64,000 bases of DNA from Clostridia bacterium (GCA_900754285.1 CAAECB010000080.1:1-64000), one strand, 5' to 3'. Counted from the stretch's first letter, positions 8,351 to 19,387 are shown. The notes: generated by a model from the sequence alone, not told the origin. A program made the numbers and translations.

Positions 8351-11300
8351 TTAGCTTTTTCTTCGTTTTATTACAAAGATTACCGTTGTTATTCCTATTG
8401 CTAATACTACTAAAACTGTGATTCCTATTATTGTGTATTTTATAGTATTATCTTCTGCACCTGTTGGTGGATGTATTATAATGTCTTCTGGATAATGGAA
8501 ATCTGGCTCTTTATTGTTTCCTGGGTTGTCACTGTTTGGATTTTCTGGGTTTGGTTTTTCTGGGTTAAAGTTTCCTAGTGTTTCTCCAAATGTTGTACTT
8601 GTATCACTCTTGTAAAGCTCTCTTCCCCATGTTTTTGTTACTTCAACAATTTCTGCCCAGTTACTATATTTCATATCATCTTGTGTTGGAGTTAATGATT
8701 TATCTAATAATAGTTTTACTGGTATTTGCGCACTTTCTGTTGGTTTTAACTGTTGTTGCTCAAATCCTTTTCCTATTAACATTGTTGTGTATTTAGATTG
8801 ATTTGCATCTGTTTTTAAAGCATTTCTTACATCTTCTGACAACCAATCGCGTGTATCTGCCCAATTTATTGTTGACCATTTATATTGCTCATTTGCAACT
8901 GTTGAGTCTGTTAACATTCTATTTGCTGTATCAAATGTTAATTCATTGTCTACATAGTTGATTATATTAGATACTATTACTTTTACTTTGTCATTTTCAC
9001 TTCCTGCTATTCCATTTCTATAATAGTTTTTAGTGTTATACTCTAACTCACTCTTATTTGTTACATTAAATCCATATTCTACAAATAGGTCTGCTCTTTG
9101 TAAGATTTCTGAGTCTAGTTCTAATTCTACAAATCCTTTTACTGCTCCTACGTTTTTGCTTTCTCTTCCTGAAGATGGCATATATTTTACATTTGATATA
9201 TCCATATTATCACTTGGTACTACCTCTTTTATTGTATTCCCTTCTGCTGATTTTAATAATATTTTGTTTATTGTATTATCTATTTTGACTTTGTATCTTG
9301 CTCTTTCTACAATTCCAAAATCTATATTATTTACATCATATTTCATATTTTCATTTGCTGCTGAATCTGCATTATCTGTAAATATGTCATCTTTTTCATA
9401 TTGGAAATCCATACATGGTGTAAATGCATCTATCTTTAAGTCATTATTTATACTTGTATTATATTTTATATGTTGCATATTGTCATTTTCTGATGCCCAT
9501 GTTCTTTCTATCTCTGTTCTTGTTTTTGAGCCATCATTTGGTAATTTATAATATTCGTTTTTATTGTCATATACATCAATTGCATCTGAATATCTTGTGT
9601 CTACGTCTTTTTTATACCATGATGTGTCTTTATTTTTATAATTTGCATTTTCTCTGTCTTGACTATAAATTGTTGCTTGATATTGTTGTACTGGATATTG
9701 CTCATTTCCATATTGATATACTACAATATAATTTCCTGGTAAAAATCCTGATAGTTGATATTCTCCTTCATTATTTGTTACTGCTGTTATTTCTGTTGCT
9801 CCACTAGAATTGTAATTATATGCTGCATTTCCTAAATCTTTATTTGCTCCTACATCAATTAGTTTTACTGATACTCCACTTACTTTTTTGTCTTCCGAAG
9901 AATTGTATTTTCCATCTCCTTTTCTTTCTTGTCCTTCTTTAAATTCTTCTGATGTTGCATCTTCAAATACAATTCCTTTTGTTGTTCTGACATCTGATGA
10001 TATTTTCATTGTAACTTCTGGTGCCCATGCTAAGTCATCTTCTACATTTTGTAGTCTTTTACTTGGGTCTGCATTTCCAACTGCTGAATCTGTATCTATT
10101 GCTGTATATCCTTTATTGTCTTTTTTTGCTGTTGTTGAATTGATTTCTACAACATTTGCTGCTAATTTTATATCTCCATTTAACATATTTTTCAATACAT
10201 CTTGTGATACTTCATATTTTACAAATACTTCATTTGCACCATTTGTTAGAATGTTTACTTTATTATATTCTGTGTTGTATACTCCTTGTCCTGATGTTTG
10301 CATATTTCCACTAAGTGTTACTGTTCCTGCTGCTTGGTCTATTGTTGCTCCTGTTCCTGTTCCTACTATACTTAATGAATTATCATAATAGTTCACTATA
10401 TTGTTTACTGTTGTGTTTATTTGTGTATTTTGGTTTGTTATATTAATTTTGTATGTTAAATATACTTTTAATGCTCCTTGATTTTGTTTGTTATATTCTG
10501 CATCTGATCTATATATTTCTCTTATTAATGCTGTATTATATGCATCACTTGTCCTAATTTTTATGTCAAAATTATCATTTCTATTATATTTGTACACATG
10601 TGAATATGTTTTTCCATAATCTTGTCTTGTTAGTGCTACTTCTGCTGTATATAATTGGTCTCTTATTGCCATATCTGGCAAATCTCTTTCATATAATCCA
10701 AAATTAACATTTGATATTGTGTTATTACTTATTGCTTGATTTTGTAAATAATATCCTGCTTCTGTTGTATATGAAGTCATATGATATTTATCATCTGCAT
10801 AATAATCACTACTATATGCTTTTGAGTTTTTATCCTTTTTAGTTGTACTATAAATTACTTTACTCTCATACCTTCCTTCATCTGGATATTGAGAATATTT
10901 ATAATCTATTGTACTTCCTCCATTCGCATTATTACTAGATACATTATTTTCATTTATTTGCGTTTTTGCAGTTATTGTAGAAAAATTATTATTAAATGTA
11001 TCTCTTCCTGATGAATTTTCACTTGCTTTTGAACCTGCTACAGCCGTATTTTTTACTACACTTTGATATTTAATACCATTATACTCAAATTCAATTGTGT
11101 ATTGACTTAATTCATTTTGCTTTATTGCTAAATTCTTACCATTAAATTTATATTTTCCATTTGCTCCTGTTGAGTTTCCATCACTATCATATCCAGAACA
11201 AACTTCTGAAACTATATTACCATTTTTCTTTAATACAACTCTTACTCCATTTATTCCTTCTCCATTATTAAACATATCATTCCTGATATTGGTTTTTCCT

Positions 11301-12802
11301 ACTCCTCCATCCAGGAATACAGTTCCTTCTATACTTACCAGCACTGGATTATCATTTAATGTGGTCCAATCATTCTTTTTCAATGTTACACCATTAGCAT
11401 ATGTTACCTGATATCCTTTTGGTGCTACTGTTTCATAAGCCTTATAATTTCCATCAGGCACTCCTCCTATATATATCTTCCCTTCAGAATTAGTTGTAAA
11501 TTCATACGGAGTATCTTGTAATCCACTTTGTGCATTTACCCATTTATTTTTATCCGTATTTTTTACCGTAAATTTTGCCCCACTCAGCTTTATATTCGTA
11601 TTTGTTGCATCTTGTTTTATTATTCCTAAGTCTATCGTCGCTTTTTTATTTGTTACATAATTATAACTTGCCGAACCTGTTGTTGACGATATATTTATCA
11701 TTCCTGTATTTGTTGCTACATAATTAGCTGGTGCTTTTGTTTCTTTTGTTTGATATTGTCCCCATGTTGCTCCATTTATCGCTATTTCTCCATTAGCATC
11801 TGTAGTAAATTGATGTGCACCTGCTTCATTCTTATTTGCTACTTTATTTGAACCTAACCATTTTCCAACTGAAGTATTGTAAAATTTGAATTTTGCTCCT
11901 GCTAATCCTTTTGATGTATTATCTGCATCTACTTTTTTTATTTTTATATTTTTCTGAGCCACTGCTCCTCTAAAGACAATTTGTGATTGTGCATATTGTC
12001 CTCCTTTAATATCTGTCAAATCAGATTTTAATTCAATTATTCTAGCTTTGAATTTCAAACCCTTTCCTTTAGTAACAGCTTCATCATAAGCTGTTGACAT
12101 AGTATCTGCATAACTAGTTCCATCAAATCCATTAGTAGAACGTAATTCACACGCATTTAGTATCTTTCTTCTTAAATCTCCATGCTTTGCCCCAAAATTA
12201 TCAATACCTCTTTTTAATGTTTGTTGTACTCTTTCTTTTGCTGCACCAACAGCTTTATCTGTATTTTTTGCTGATGCTGGATCTGAATCCGTAACATTTA
12301 CTCTTGAATATAAATATGCCTCATATGCTACACGATAAAAATAATTTCTACAATATGTACCATTTATAACCTGATTAAGATCATAACTTCTACCTCCTGT
12401 ATAATGAACCACACAAGATCCATTTCCATCTAGATTTATATCTATTATTGATGTTATTTGATATCTTGCTGTTGCATAATTTTCACGCGTATCTCCATGT
12501 TTATCATCTGAACAATATGTATTTACTAAGTTATACGCTTCTGGTCTATTCTCTCTTGTTGTTGTAAACTTTTTTTGAATAAAATTAAACATATCATCAC
12601 TAAAAAATTCATCACTTGTTTTTGCTAAACGTGCTAAATCTTCTATTGAAGCAATTGCGTTTGGTCTCTTGCCTCTATCTGTATGTCCATCTTTTGCATC
12701 TAATTGTTGTGCATTAATTGCTGAAACTTTAGAAGGTATAAAGAGTAATATTGCAAAAAACACTATTATTAAACTTATTAATATATTTCTTTTTATTTTC
12801 AT
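8351..12802 (-). CDS. Giant cell-wall surface protein with Cna-B/SdrD-B domains
   Basis: The 1483-residue protein has a signal peptide (MKIKRNILISLIIVFFAILL), a cysteine-containing N-terminal region, then repeated Cna-B/prealbumin-like folds: GLAGAKFKFYN near 295, LSGAKFTVKN near 400, and SdrD-type B domains near 490-620 and 940-1075 (NGEGINGVRVVLKKNG; VSGVSVKLIDVG). The C-terminus has a PPTG motif, a hydrophobic helix and the basic tail KRRKS, which reads as a sortase sorting signal of a non-LPxTG type. Such proteins act as pilin-like adhesins or stalks with isopeptide cross-links. The upstream gene stops one base before this start, so the two are translationally coupled. No sortase gene is in the window. 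Confidence 0.85.
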   Translation of the reverse strand: MKIKRNILISLIIVFFAILLFIPSKVSAINAQQLDAKDGHTDRGKRPNAIASIEDLARLAKTSDEFFSDDMFNFIQKKFTTTRENRPEAYNLVNTYCSDDKHGDTRENYATARYQITSIIDINLDGNGSCVVHYTGGRSYDLNQVINGTYCRNYFYRVAYEAYLYSRVNVTDSDPASAKNTDKAVGAAKERVQQTLKRGIDNFGAKHGDLRRKILNACELRSTNGFDGTSYADTMSTAYDEAVTKGKGLKFKARIIELKSDLTDIKGGQYAQSQIVFRGAVAQKNIKIKKVDADNTSKGLAGAKFKFYNTSVGKWLGSNKVANKNEAGAHQFTTDANGEIAINGATWGQYQTKETKAPANYVATNTGMINISSTTGSASYNYVTNKKATIDLGIIKQDATNTNIKLSGAKFTVKNTDKNKWVNAQSGLQDTPYEFTTNSEGKIYIGGVPDGNYKAYETVAPKGYQVTYANGVTLKKNDWTTLNDNPVLVSIEGTVFLDGGVGKTNIRNDMFNNGEGINGVRVVLKKNGNIVSEVCSGYDSDGNSTGANGKYKFNGKNLAIKQNELSQYTIEFEYNGIKYQSVVKNTAVAGSKASENSSGRDTFNNNFSTITAKTQINENNVSSNNANGGSTIDYKYSQYPDEGRYESKVIYSTTKKDKNSKAYSSDYYADDKYHMTSYTTEAGYYLQNQAISNNTISNVNFGLYERDLPDMAIRDQLYTAEVALTRQDYGKTYSHVYKYNRNDNFDIKIRTSDAYNTALIREIYRSDAEYNKQNQGALKVYLTYKINITNQNTQINTTVNNIVNYYDNSLSIVGTGTGATIDQAAGTVTLSGNMQTSGQGVYNTEYNKVNILTNGANEVFVKYEVSQDVLKNMLNGDIKLAANVVEINSTTAKKDNKGYTAIDTDSAVGNADPSKRLQNVEDDLAWAPEVTMKISSDVRTTKGIVFEDATSEEFKEGQERKGDGKYNSSEDKKVSGVSVKLIDVGANKDLGNAAYNYNSSGATEITAVTNNEGEYQLSGFLPGNYIVVYQYGNEQYPVQQYQATIYSQDRENANYKNKDTSWYKKDVDTRYSDAIDVYDNKNEYYKLPNDGSKTRTEIERTWASENDNMQHIKYNTSINNDLKIDAFTPCMDFQYEKDDIFTDNADSAANENMKYDVNNIDFGIVERARYKVKIDNTINKILLKSAEGNTIKEVVPSDNMDISNVKYMPSSGRESKNVGAVKGFVELELDSEILQRADLFVEYGFNVTNKSELEYNTKNYYRNGIAGSENDKVKVIVSNIINYVDNELTFDTANRMLTDSTVANEQYKWSTINWADTRDWLSEDVRNALKTDANQSKYTTMLIGKGFEQQQLKPTESAQIPVKLLLDKSLTPTQDDMKYSNWAEIVEVTKTWGRELYKSDTSTTFGETLGNFNPEKPNPENPNSDNPGNNKEPDFHYPEDIIIHPPTGAEDNTIKYTIIGITVLVVLAIGITTVIFVIKRRKS

Positions 12803-12803
12803 A

Positions 12804-15800
12804 TTATTCTTTTACCTCCTTTCTAATTTTTAAAACACCTATTCCAAATCCTATTAATGTTATTATTATAATAGTTGTAATAATTATCACTCTACCTGTT
12901 TTAATACTTAAAATAACATTTGCAGAACTTGTTTCATCATTATCTGTATCTTTTAAGTTTTGTGAATTTGTTGAGCTTAAAATTTCTGCTTTATTTTCAA
13001 TTGTTCCTAAATTATTATTATTCATTTTTTTAGCTAAAATCAAATTTATTTCTTTTGTTTCTCCTGGATTTATCAAAACATCTTTTAAACTCATTGTATG
13101 TATATTTCCATCATTGCTTTGATACCATCCTGCATTTTGTGTTTTATCAAAAGACATTTCAGATGGTAAATAGTCAACTATTTCATTAACTTTACCTGCT
13201 ATTTCTCCTTCATTTGTTACTATAATTTTGTAATTTATATAACATACTGTATTTTCTAACGTTTTTGCATTTATTTCTGCTTTAGCTAATTTACTATTAT
13301 TAAATGTTTTTGTGCTTTCTCCTTTGTTATCAGCAATTGTTATATTTGTTACTACTTTATCTAATTTAAAATCAAAATTTTTATTTTTTATAAATCCTGA
13401 ATCTATATTTGTATATGAATCATCTTTAATTTCTATATAATTTGTTATAGCTAAATTTTCTCCATTAGATTTTGCTGCAATTGTATCTGAATTTTTATAA
13501 TCTTCTACATCTTCTTTTTGATATGTTGTCAATGAATATTCATTAGAATCATATTCAAATGCTACAATATATTTTCCATTTTTTACATTTTCAAATTTAT
13601 ATTTTCCATTTTCATCTGTAATTGTTTCATAAATTTGCTTTCCTTCAGATGTAATTAATTTCACTTTCATTCCTGGAATACCTGTGTTTTCATCTCTTTC
13701 ACCATTTTCATTTGTATCTATCCATGCCATTCCAGAAATTGTATTTGGTCCTAAATCTTCATTATTATCATCTGGATTTTTTACATTTTCTAACTTATAA
13801 GATACTTCTTTTTGTATTGTATTTGTTGGAGCATCAATATATAGAATTGCTGAAATGTCTGTTTCTGTAGCTTTTGAGGTGTCTACAGTTGTTTTTACAA
13901 CTAGTTCAACTTCACTGTTTTTCCCTATTGTCAAATTTTTGTTTACTTTATTGTTTTTTATATCAGATATTTCTTCTCTTTTTCCATCTATTGTTACATA
14001 AGCACTATCTATAACACATCCATTTGGTATTGTTACACCTATTGATATATCCCCTTCTATTGCACTATCACTTTTTATTGTTGTTGTAAAATCAACTTTA
14101 TCACCTGTTGTTAATGTTTCCTTTGTTTGACTTCCTTTAAAATCAACATTTAATCCTAAATTCTTTTGTATCAAATTTACCTCTATAGTATTTGCTGTAT
14201 ATATGTTATTATTATATTCTGATGTAAAATATATACTTGATTTTGCCTTTTCTTGATGTATATCCATATCTTGTAATTGAAAATCTTGTTGTATTTGTAC
14301 TATTCCCGATGCCTCTAATTTTGGAACGTTTAATGTTATCTCATCATCTAAAACTTGTGTTACTTGTGATGTTTCTTCATCCATCAAACTTCCTTCTATA
14401 TATGTCATTCCACTCATATATGCTTTTACTTTTACATTTGTTAATTCTGTATTTGTTAGGTTTTGCACATATAAAACAATTGGATATGTATCAGCTCCTG
14501 TATATGTTGCATCTTCTGACCTATATGGTACAGCATATACTTTAATTTTAGCTTCTTTTATTACATTATTTATTGTTTTATATTGATTTTTTATTCCATC
14601 ATCTGCTCCTATTATTACAGTTCCTTGTGTATTTGAAGATGAATTTTCTTTTTTGTCTTTTACACCTACTTGATACTGTAATTCTACTGTTGCATTTGGC
14701 TCTATATCAATTTTGTTAGATACATATTGTTTACACTTCTCATCTTCTGAATATTGATAACTATCTACTACTTCATCATGTGGATTCTTTACTTTATACA
14801 CTTTCATATTATATAATGTTCCATTTTGTTGAGTTGCTGCTAAATATACATTTTTTAAAGTTTCATTTGATTTATTTGTTATTTTTGCTATATAAGATAT
14901 TGCTTGTCCATTATAAACTTCATCACCATCTTTTAGTTCTTGTGAACCAGATTTAGCTGTTATAGTTACATCAATTTTGTCACTATTTACATTATCTTCT
15001 GTAGTTGTAATTATATTATCTGTTGTACTATTTGCTGTATCATTAGTATCTGCACCATTATCTACTACCGCTTCTTGTTGCTTTGCAGGAACACTAAATA
15101 ACACCTCATTTTTATCTTGTAAATCTTGTCCATTTATTTGATATGATATATCTTCTTTTACATATCCATCTATTCCATCAGCTAAATTTGCTGGAATATT
15201 TACACTATAAGTAATATTTAAAACTTCTTTTGAAAGCATTTTTTCTAAAACAATTTTATATCTTTGAACAGTGTTAAAATCTTGAACATTTTCTATCCAA
15301 TTTTCTCCTTCCGCTTCTGTTGAATATAAAATTTTAACATCTTTGTTTGCTTTTATATTGTTTAAATATGACATTTGAATTCCATTTTTAGTTATACTTC
15401 CTGTTATAATTACATTATCAATATCATATTCATTATTATTTACAACTGATATATTACGTTCTACATTTTTGCTATCTTGCTCACATTGTAATTCTACTTT
15501 TTGAGAATCATAAGTCATAATTACATTATTATTTTCTGCACTTTGAGCTGCTACTCCATTATTTTCATCAATTTTTGTTTCAGAATAAGCAAATAGTCCA
15601 TATTTTGCTATTCCTTTAACTTGTTTATTGATTGATTTCACATCATATCCTTCATTTGTAATATCTAATTGTATTTGTGATTCAAATGATGGTACATTTT
15701 TGCTTAATTCAATATTTGCACTTACTACTATTTGAGCATCTTTATCAGTATCATTTTTGTAATCTGTTTGAGCTCCTGATAATGTTAGCAATATTTCTAT

Positions 15801-17177
15801 ACATCCATTTGCATTTACACTTTGTTGTGCTTTTACTATTTTTAATTGGTCATCATATAATAAATTTATAGAATTTACATTTACATTTTTTATTTGATTT
15901 GGAAATGTTATTTTTACTACTGGATTTTTATATAAAGCGTCTGATATTTCCTTTGATTCTAATGTTGCTATCATTTCTACATTATTATTGATTTCCGTAG
16001 CTAAAAACTCTGTTTTATTTATTTCTAAATTTGCTTTTACTTCTTCTTTTCCTATATTTGTTTCAAATATAGTTTGATTTGTTTTTTCACTATAATTTAC
16101 TTTTTCTACATTTTGAATTTTTGTAAAATTATCTAATTGCTTATTTTCTATTTTACTGTTTGTAAAATATTTTTTTGTTTTTATTTCTAATTCTCCAACT
16201 TGTACTGGTGTTCCTGTTATTTTTAAATTTGCTTTTTCTGTATTTTCTGGGTAGTTTATTACAAATTGGTTTTCTTCTTCTTTTACCTCTACTCCTTCTA
16301 TTTCATTTACTTCTAATTTTGCTTCTTCTCCAAATATTTTTCTAAATTGCTCTTTATTTATACTTGTACTTTCTAAAAATGTTGATGCTTCTATTTCTTT
16401 ATTTTTTGTATCAACAAATTTTGTTTCCCCTAATTCTATAGAAATATCTTTAGTATCTTGTGTATTTACAATTTCTAAAACATTGTTTTCTTCTATATAT
16501 GCTTTTTTAGCTGTTTCTATTGTAAAATATTGTTTTGGCAATTCTTGTGTTCCACTCAAATTTCCTGTTAAAAACTCTTGTGTTTCTTTAATTGTTATAT
16601 CTTCTGATATATTTTTTTCTACAACATCTTCTTTTTTATGAAATTTTGTTTTTACATTAACTCCAAAATTTTGGCTTCTTTCTTTTACTTCAACTTGCCC
16701 TTCATATGTATATATAATTTTATACAAATCTTCACCATTTCCATATGTTGCTTTATCTTCAATATTTACATTTGTTTCATTTACTATTGATAACTTATTT
16801 GTATCTGCATCATATTTACTTTCTAAATAGTTTCCATTGTGAATTACTGCTATATTGCTTGGTTTTATTGTATCTAATTCTGGAACTACTACTTCTATTT
16901 CTTCTTTTTCTTTAGGAAGTTCACTATTATTAGATTTTACCATTACATTTTGCTGCAATAATACACTATTTTCATTCACTTTAGTAAATTTTACAACTTC
17001 TTGTTTTACCTCAGTATCTATATTTTCAATTAATTTATTAAATCTATCATCTTCTTGCACTTCCTGGTTTTCATCATATGCCACTACTATTCCATTTAAT
17101 AAATTTAGTGAATTTATCATCAATATTGTTATTATTAATATTAATGCCATTGCTTTTCTTATTTTTAAATTCTCCAT
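12804..17177 (-). CDS. Giant membrane-anchored surface protein with one SdrD-B domain
   Basis: The 1457-residue protein starts with a signal sequence (residues about 8-33) and consists mainly of extended beta-rich repeats resembling DUF11-like conserved surface domains. A SdrD-type B domain lies near residues 1160-1260 (ISGMAWIDTNENGERDE, calcium-loop like). It ends in a single hydrophobic helix and a short basic tail. I see no clear LPxTG-like motif before the helix, so anchoring may be by the membrane helix alone. It is the first gene of a two-gene unit with the next surface protein, suggesting one shared cell-surface structure. The ligand is unknown. Confidence 0.8.
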   Translation of the reverse strand: MENLKIRKAMALILIITILMINSLNLLNGIVVAYDENQEVQEDDRFNKLIENIDTEVKQEVVKFTKVNENSVLLQQNVMVKSNNSELPKEKEEIEVVVPELDTIKPSNIAVIHNGNYLESKYDADTNKLSIVNETNVNIEDKATYGNGEDLYKIIYTYEGQVEVKERSQNFGVNVKTKFHKKEDVVEKNISEDITIKETQEFLTGNLSGTQELPKQYFTIETAKKAYIEENNVLEIVNTQDTKDISIELGETKFVDTKNKEIEASTFLESTSINKEQFRKIFGEEAKLEVNEIEGVEVKEEENQFVINYPENTEKANLKITGTPVQVGELEIKTKKYFTNSKIENKQLDNFTKIQNVEKVNYSEKTNQTIFETNIGKEEVKANLEINKTEFLATEINNNVEMIATLESKEISDALYKNPVVKITFPNQIKNVNVNSINLLYDDQLKIVKAQQSVNANGCIEILLTLSGAQTDYKNDTDKDAQIVVSANIELSKNVPSFESQIQLDITNEGYDVKSINKQVKGIAKYGLFAYSETKIDENNGVAAQSAENNNVIMTYDSQKVELQCEQDSKNVERNISVVNNNEYDIDNVIITGSITKNGIQMSYLNNIKANKDVKILYSTEAEGENWIENVQDFNTVQRYKIVLEKMLSKEVLNITYSVNIPANLADGIDGYVKEDISYQINGQDLQDKNEVLFSVPAKQQEAVVDNGADTNDTANSTTDNIITTTEDNVNSDKIDVTITAKSGSQELKDGDEVYNGQAISYIAKITNKSNETLKNVYLAATQQNGTLYNMKVYKVKNPHDEVVDSYQYSEDEKCKQYVSNKIDIEPNATVELQYQVGVKDKKENSSSNTQGTVIIGADDGIKNQYKTINNVIKEAKIKVYAVPYRSEDATYTGADTYPIVLYVQNLTNTELTNVKVKAYMSGMTYIEGSLMDEETSQVTQVLDDEITLNVPKLEASGIVQIQQDFQLQDMDIHQEKAKSSIYFTSEYNNNIYTANTIEVNLIQKNLGLNVDFKGSQTKETLTTGDKVDFTTTIKSDSAIEGDISIGVTIPNGCVIDSAYVTIDGKREEISDIKNNKVNKNLTIGKNSEVELVVKTTVDTSKATETDISAILYIDAPTNTIQKEVSYKLENVKNPDDNNEDLGPNTISGMAWIDTNENGERDENTGIPGMKVKLITSEGKQIYETITDENGKYKFENVKNGKYIVAFEYDSNEYSLTTYQKEDVEDYKNSDTIAAKSNGENLAITNYIEIKDDSYTNIDSGFIKNKNFDFKLDKVVTNITIADNKGESTKTFNNSKLAKAEINAKTLENTVCYINYKIIVTNEGEIAGKVNEIVDYLPSEMSFDKTQNAGWYQSNDGNIHTMSLKDVLINPGETKEINLILAKKMNNNNLGTIENKAEILSSTNSQNLKDTDNDETSSANVILSIKTGRVIIITTIIIITLIGFGIGVLKIRKEVKE

Positions 17178-17375
17178 AATAAATCCCTTCCTTTTTTATT
17201 ATACATTTATCACTATTTTCTCACATATAATATACAATAATCTAAAAAATAAAATCAATATCAATTTTTGCCAGTTTGATTTTTTAGACTTTTTCAGCCT
17301 AGGGAAGGTTTTTTTTTGACATTTTTTTCAAATTCATTAAGTTTTTGTTACAATTATATTACATACCTTTTTATA

Positions 17376-17405
17376 TTCTAGGAAGTTAAAAAAACTTTCC
17401 TAGAA
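17376..17405. terminator. Hairpin in divergent intergenic region
   Basis: TTCTAGGAA and TTTCCTAGAA arms flank an A/T loop. It directly precedes the 48-bp repeat copy and may end a short transcript or be the left arm of that repeated element. No long T run follows, so termination is uncertain. Confidence 0.4.
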
Positions 17406-17406
17406 T

Positions 17407-17454
17407 AGAACAAAAGCGGACATCAGTAACATTGGCACTTATTAAAACATTTTA
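17407..17454 (+). repeat. 48-bp intergenic repeat, copy 1
   Basis: This copy begins AGAACAAAAGCGGACAT and ends ATTAAAACATTTTA. It matches copies 2 (19281-19328) and 3 (22648-22695) at roughly 80-90 percent of positions by eye, all in plus orientation and all between genes. Confidence 0.7.
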
Positions 17455-17532
17455 GTTTGATGCAAAATATGCTACTTCATATAAATATTTAGATGTATCA
17501 CCATCTTTATCTATATTTTTTTCTTAAAATAA

Positions 17533-17561
17533 TAGCAAAAAATTATATATCATGTTATAAT
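17533..17561 (+). promoter_or_regulatory. Putative promoter of the VanW-family gene
   Basis: An extended -10 element (TGT followed by TATAAT at 17556-17561) lies about 60 bases before the start. The -35 region is weak (TAGCAA), as is common with extended -10 promoters. Confidence 0.45.
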
Positions 17562-17622
17562 ATAAAAGATGGGTTTATAGATACCTAAAAATCTAAATAT
17601 ATATATAAGGATGAAAATAACT

Positions 17623-19272
17623 ATGCCAAATCAAATAATAGCAAATACAGAAAAAGTTATAGAGCAAGAAACTATAGAAAAAAATACTGAACAAGAAAAA
17701 ACAAATAGTATAGTTAATGAAGATATTACAATAAAAGAAGAAACAGAAAGCAAAAATAATAGTGAAAAAATTACTCCTGTAGAAGAATATTTGCAAATAT
17801 CTCAAACTGAAGAACCTAAACAAACTCATACTACAGCATTACAAGTGATTTTAATAATAGCATCAATAATATTAGCAATATTTTTAATTTTCTTTTTAAC
17901 TTTTACAATTGTAAACACAAAAAGCAACAAAATAATATCAAATATATTTATACAAAATTATGATATATCAAATTTAACACAAGAAGATGCAGTTAAAAAA
18001 ATGAATAATATAATAACAAGTCAAATACCTGAAGAAATAACATTGAAACATAATGATTATGAAACTTCTATATCAACAAAAGAATTAAACATTCAATTTG
18101 ATACAACAACTGCTGTAAATGATGCTTACAAAGTCGGTAGAACAGGCAATTTATTGCAAAATGATTTAACAATATTAGAAACAAAATTACAAAGAAAACA
18201 ATTTTCTTTAAAATTATCTTTAGATACAGATACATTAAAAAAACAATTACAAGATATTTCTGGAAAACTACCTGACAAAGTAAAAGAAAGTAGTTATTAC
18301 ATAGAAGGCTCTAATCTAATTTTGACAAAAGGGGAAACAGGAGTCGTTGTTGATGTTGATAAAACTGCTTCTGAAATTATAGAACAAATTCAAAACTTAA
18401 ATGTAAAAAATAATTCAATAGAAATCTCTACTGAAGAAAAATCACCTAGTGCTTTAGATATTGATAGTATTCATTCAGAACTTTACTCTGAAGCCAAAGA
18501 TGCTTACTTTACACAAAATCCCTATGCAATTTTTCCAAGTGAAAATGGTGTTGATTTTGCAATTAGTATAGATGAAGCAAAAGCTATGTTACAAGAGGAT
18601 AAAGAAGAATATGCAATTCCTCTAAAAGTACTTTACCCAAGTGTTACTACAAATATGCTAGGCTCTGAAGCTTTTCCTAATCTTTTGTCACAATACTCTA
18701 CAAGCTATTCTACAAGAGATCAAAAAAGAACAACTAATTTAAGATTAGCTGCTAATAAAATAAATGGTACTGTTTTAATGCCTGGTGAGACTTTTTCTTA
18801 TAATAAAGTTGTTGGAGAAAGAACTATTGCTGCTGGATATCAAGAAGCTCCTATTTATGTTAGTGGAAAAGTTGTTGATGGTTTAGGTGGTGGTATTTGC
18901 CAAATTACTACAACACTATATAATGCTGTAGTTTATGCCAATTTAGATATTGTGGAAAGAAGTAATCATCAATTTGTTCCTTCTTATGCTCCTGCAAGTC
19001 GTGATGCTACAGTTGTTTATGGTTCAATTGATTTTAAATTTAAAAATAACCGCGACTACCCTATTAAAATTATTTGCTCTGTTCAAAATGGTATTGCTAA
19101 TTTTCAAATTTATGGTTTGAAAACTGATAATGATTATGAAGTTACTATTTCTAACAGAGTTACTGGTACTACTTCTAATGCAATCTATTCACAAGCTTAC
19201 AAAATTCTAAAACAAAATGGTCAAGTTGTTAGTTCTACTTTGCTTTCTCAAGATGTATACAAAAGACATTAA
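17623..19272 (+). CDS. VanW-family membrane protein with peptidoglycan-binding-like domain
   Basis: The frame also has an ATG at 17611, but AAGGA at 17607-17611 fits the ATG at 17623 better, giving 549 residues. The protein has an acidic cytoplasmic N-terminus, one membrane helix (about 78-105), an extracellular YoaR-like peptidoglycan-binding-like domain, then a VanW domain around residues 375-480 with GETFSYNKVVGERT and the DGLGGGICQ motif. VanW domains occur in vancomycin-resistance clusters and widely in spore formers, and their biochemical role is not settled. It stands alone, facing away from the surface-protein operon. The assignment to the family is firm. Confidence 0.88.
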   Translation: MPNQIIANTEKVIEQETIEKNTEQEKTNSIVNEDITIKEETESKNNSEKITPVEEYLQISQTEEPKQTHTTALQVILIIASIILAIFLIFFLTFTIVNTKSNKIISNIFIQNYDISNLTQEDAVKKMNNIITSQIPEEITLKHNDYETSISTKELNIQFDTTTAVNDAYKVGRTGNLLQNDLTILETKLQRKQFSLKLSLDTDTLKKQLQDISGKLPDKVKESSYYIEGSNLILTKGETGVVVDVDKTASEIIEQIQNLNVKNNSIEISTEEKSPSALDIDSIHSELYSEAKDAYFTQNPYAIFPSENGVDFAISIDEAKAMLQEDKEEYAIPLKVLYPSVTTNMLGSEAFPNLLSQYSTSYSTRDQKRTTNLRLAANKINGTVLMPGETFSYNKVVGERTIAAGYQEAPIYVSGKVVDGLGGGICQITTTLYNAVVYANLDIVERSNHQFVPSYAPASRDATVVYGSIDFKFKNNRDYPIKIICSVQNGIANFQIYGLKTDNDYEVTISNRVTGTTSNAIYSQAYKILKQNGQVVSSTLLSQDVYKRH

Positions 19273-19280
19273 AAAGGTAA

Positions 19281-19328
19281 AGAACAAAAGCGGACATTAA
19301 CAGCATTGGCACTTATTAGAACATTTTA
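19281..19328 (+). repeat. 48-bp intergenic repeat, copy 2
   Basis: This copy starts nine bases after the VanW stop codon. Here the left end (GAACAAAAGCGGAC) is partly complementary to a segment just past the unit (GTCCGCGTATTTGTTC, 19331-19346), so this copy could fold into a long stem. Another short hairpin (GAAATTTG/CAAATTTC) follows at about 19352-19372. Confidence 0.7.
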
Positions 19329-19387
19329 AAGTCCGCGTATTTGTTCGCGCACGAAATTTGCAAAGCAAATTTCTGTGCATTGTTAAT

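Larger units (their letters stand above)
17178..17610. other. Divergent intergenic region
   Basis: This 433-base gap separates the divergent surface-protein operon and the VanW-family gene. It holds AT-rich promoter DNA for both sides, a perfect-arm hairpin (17376-17405), one copy of the 48-bp repeat (17407-17454) and an extended -10 element before the VanW gene. I see no convincing small gene. Confidence 0.6.

Noticed and set aside
9033..10388. Long plus-strand open frames opposite the surface-protein gene
   Set aside because: They are antisense shadows of a strongly coding minus-strand frame, rich in Ser/Leu/Phe, without ribosome sites.
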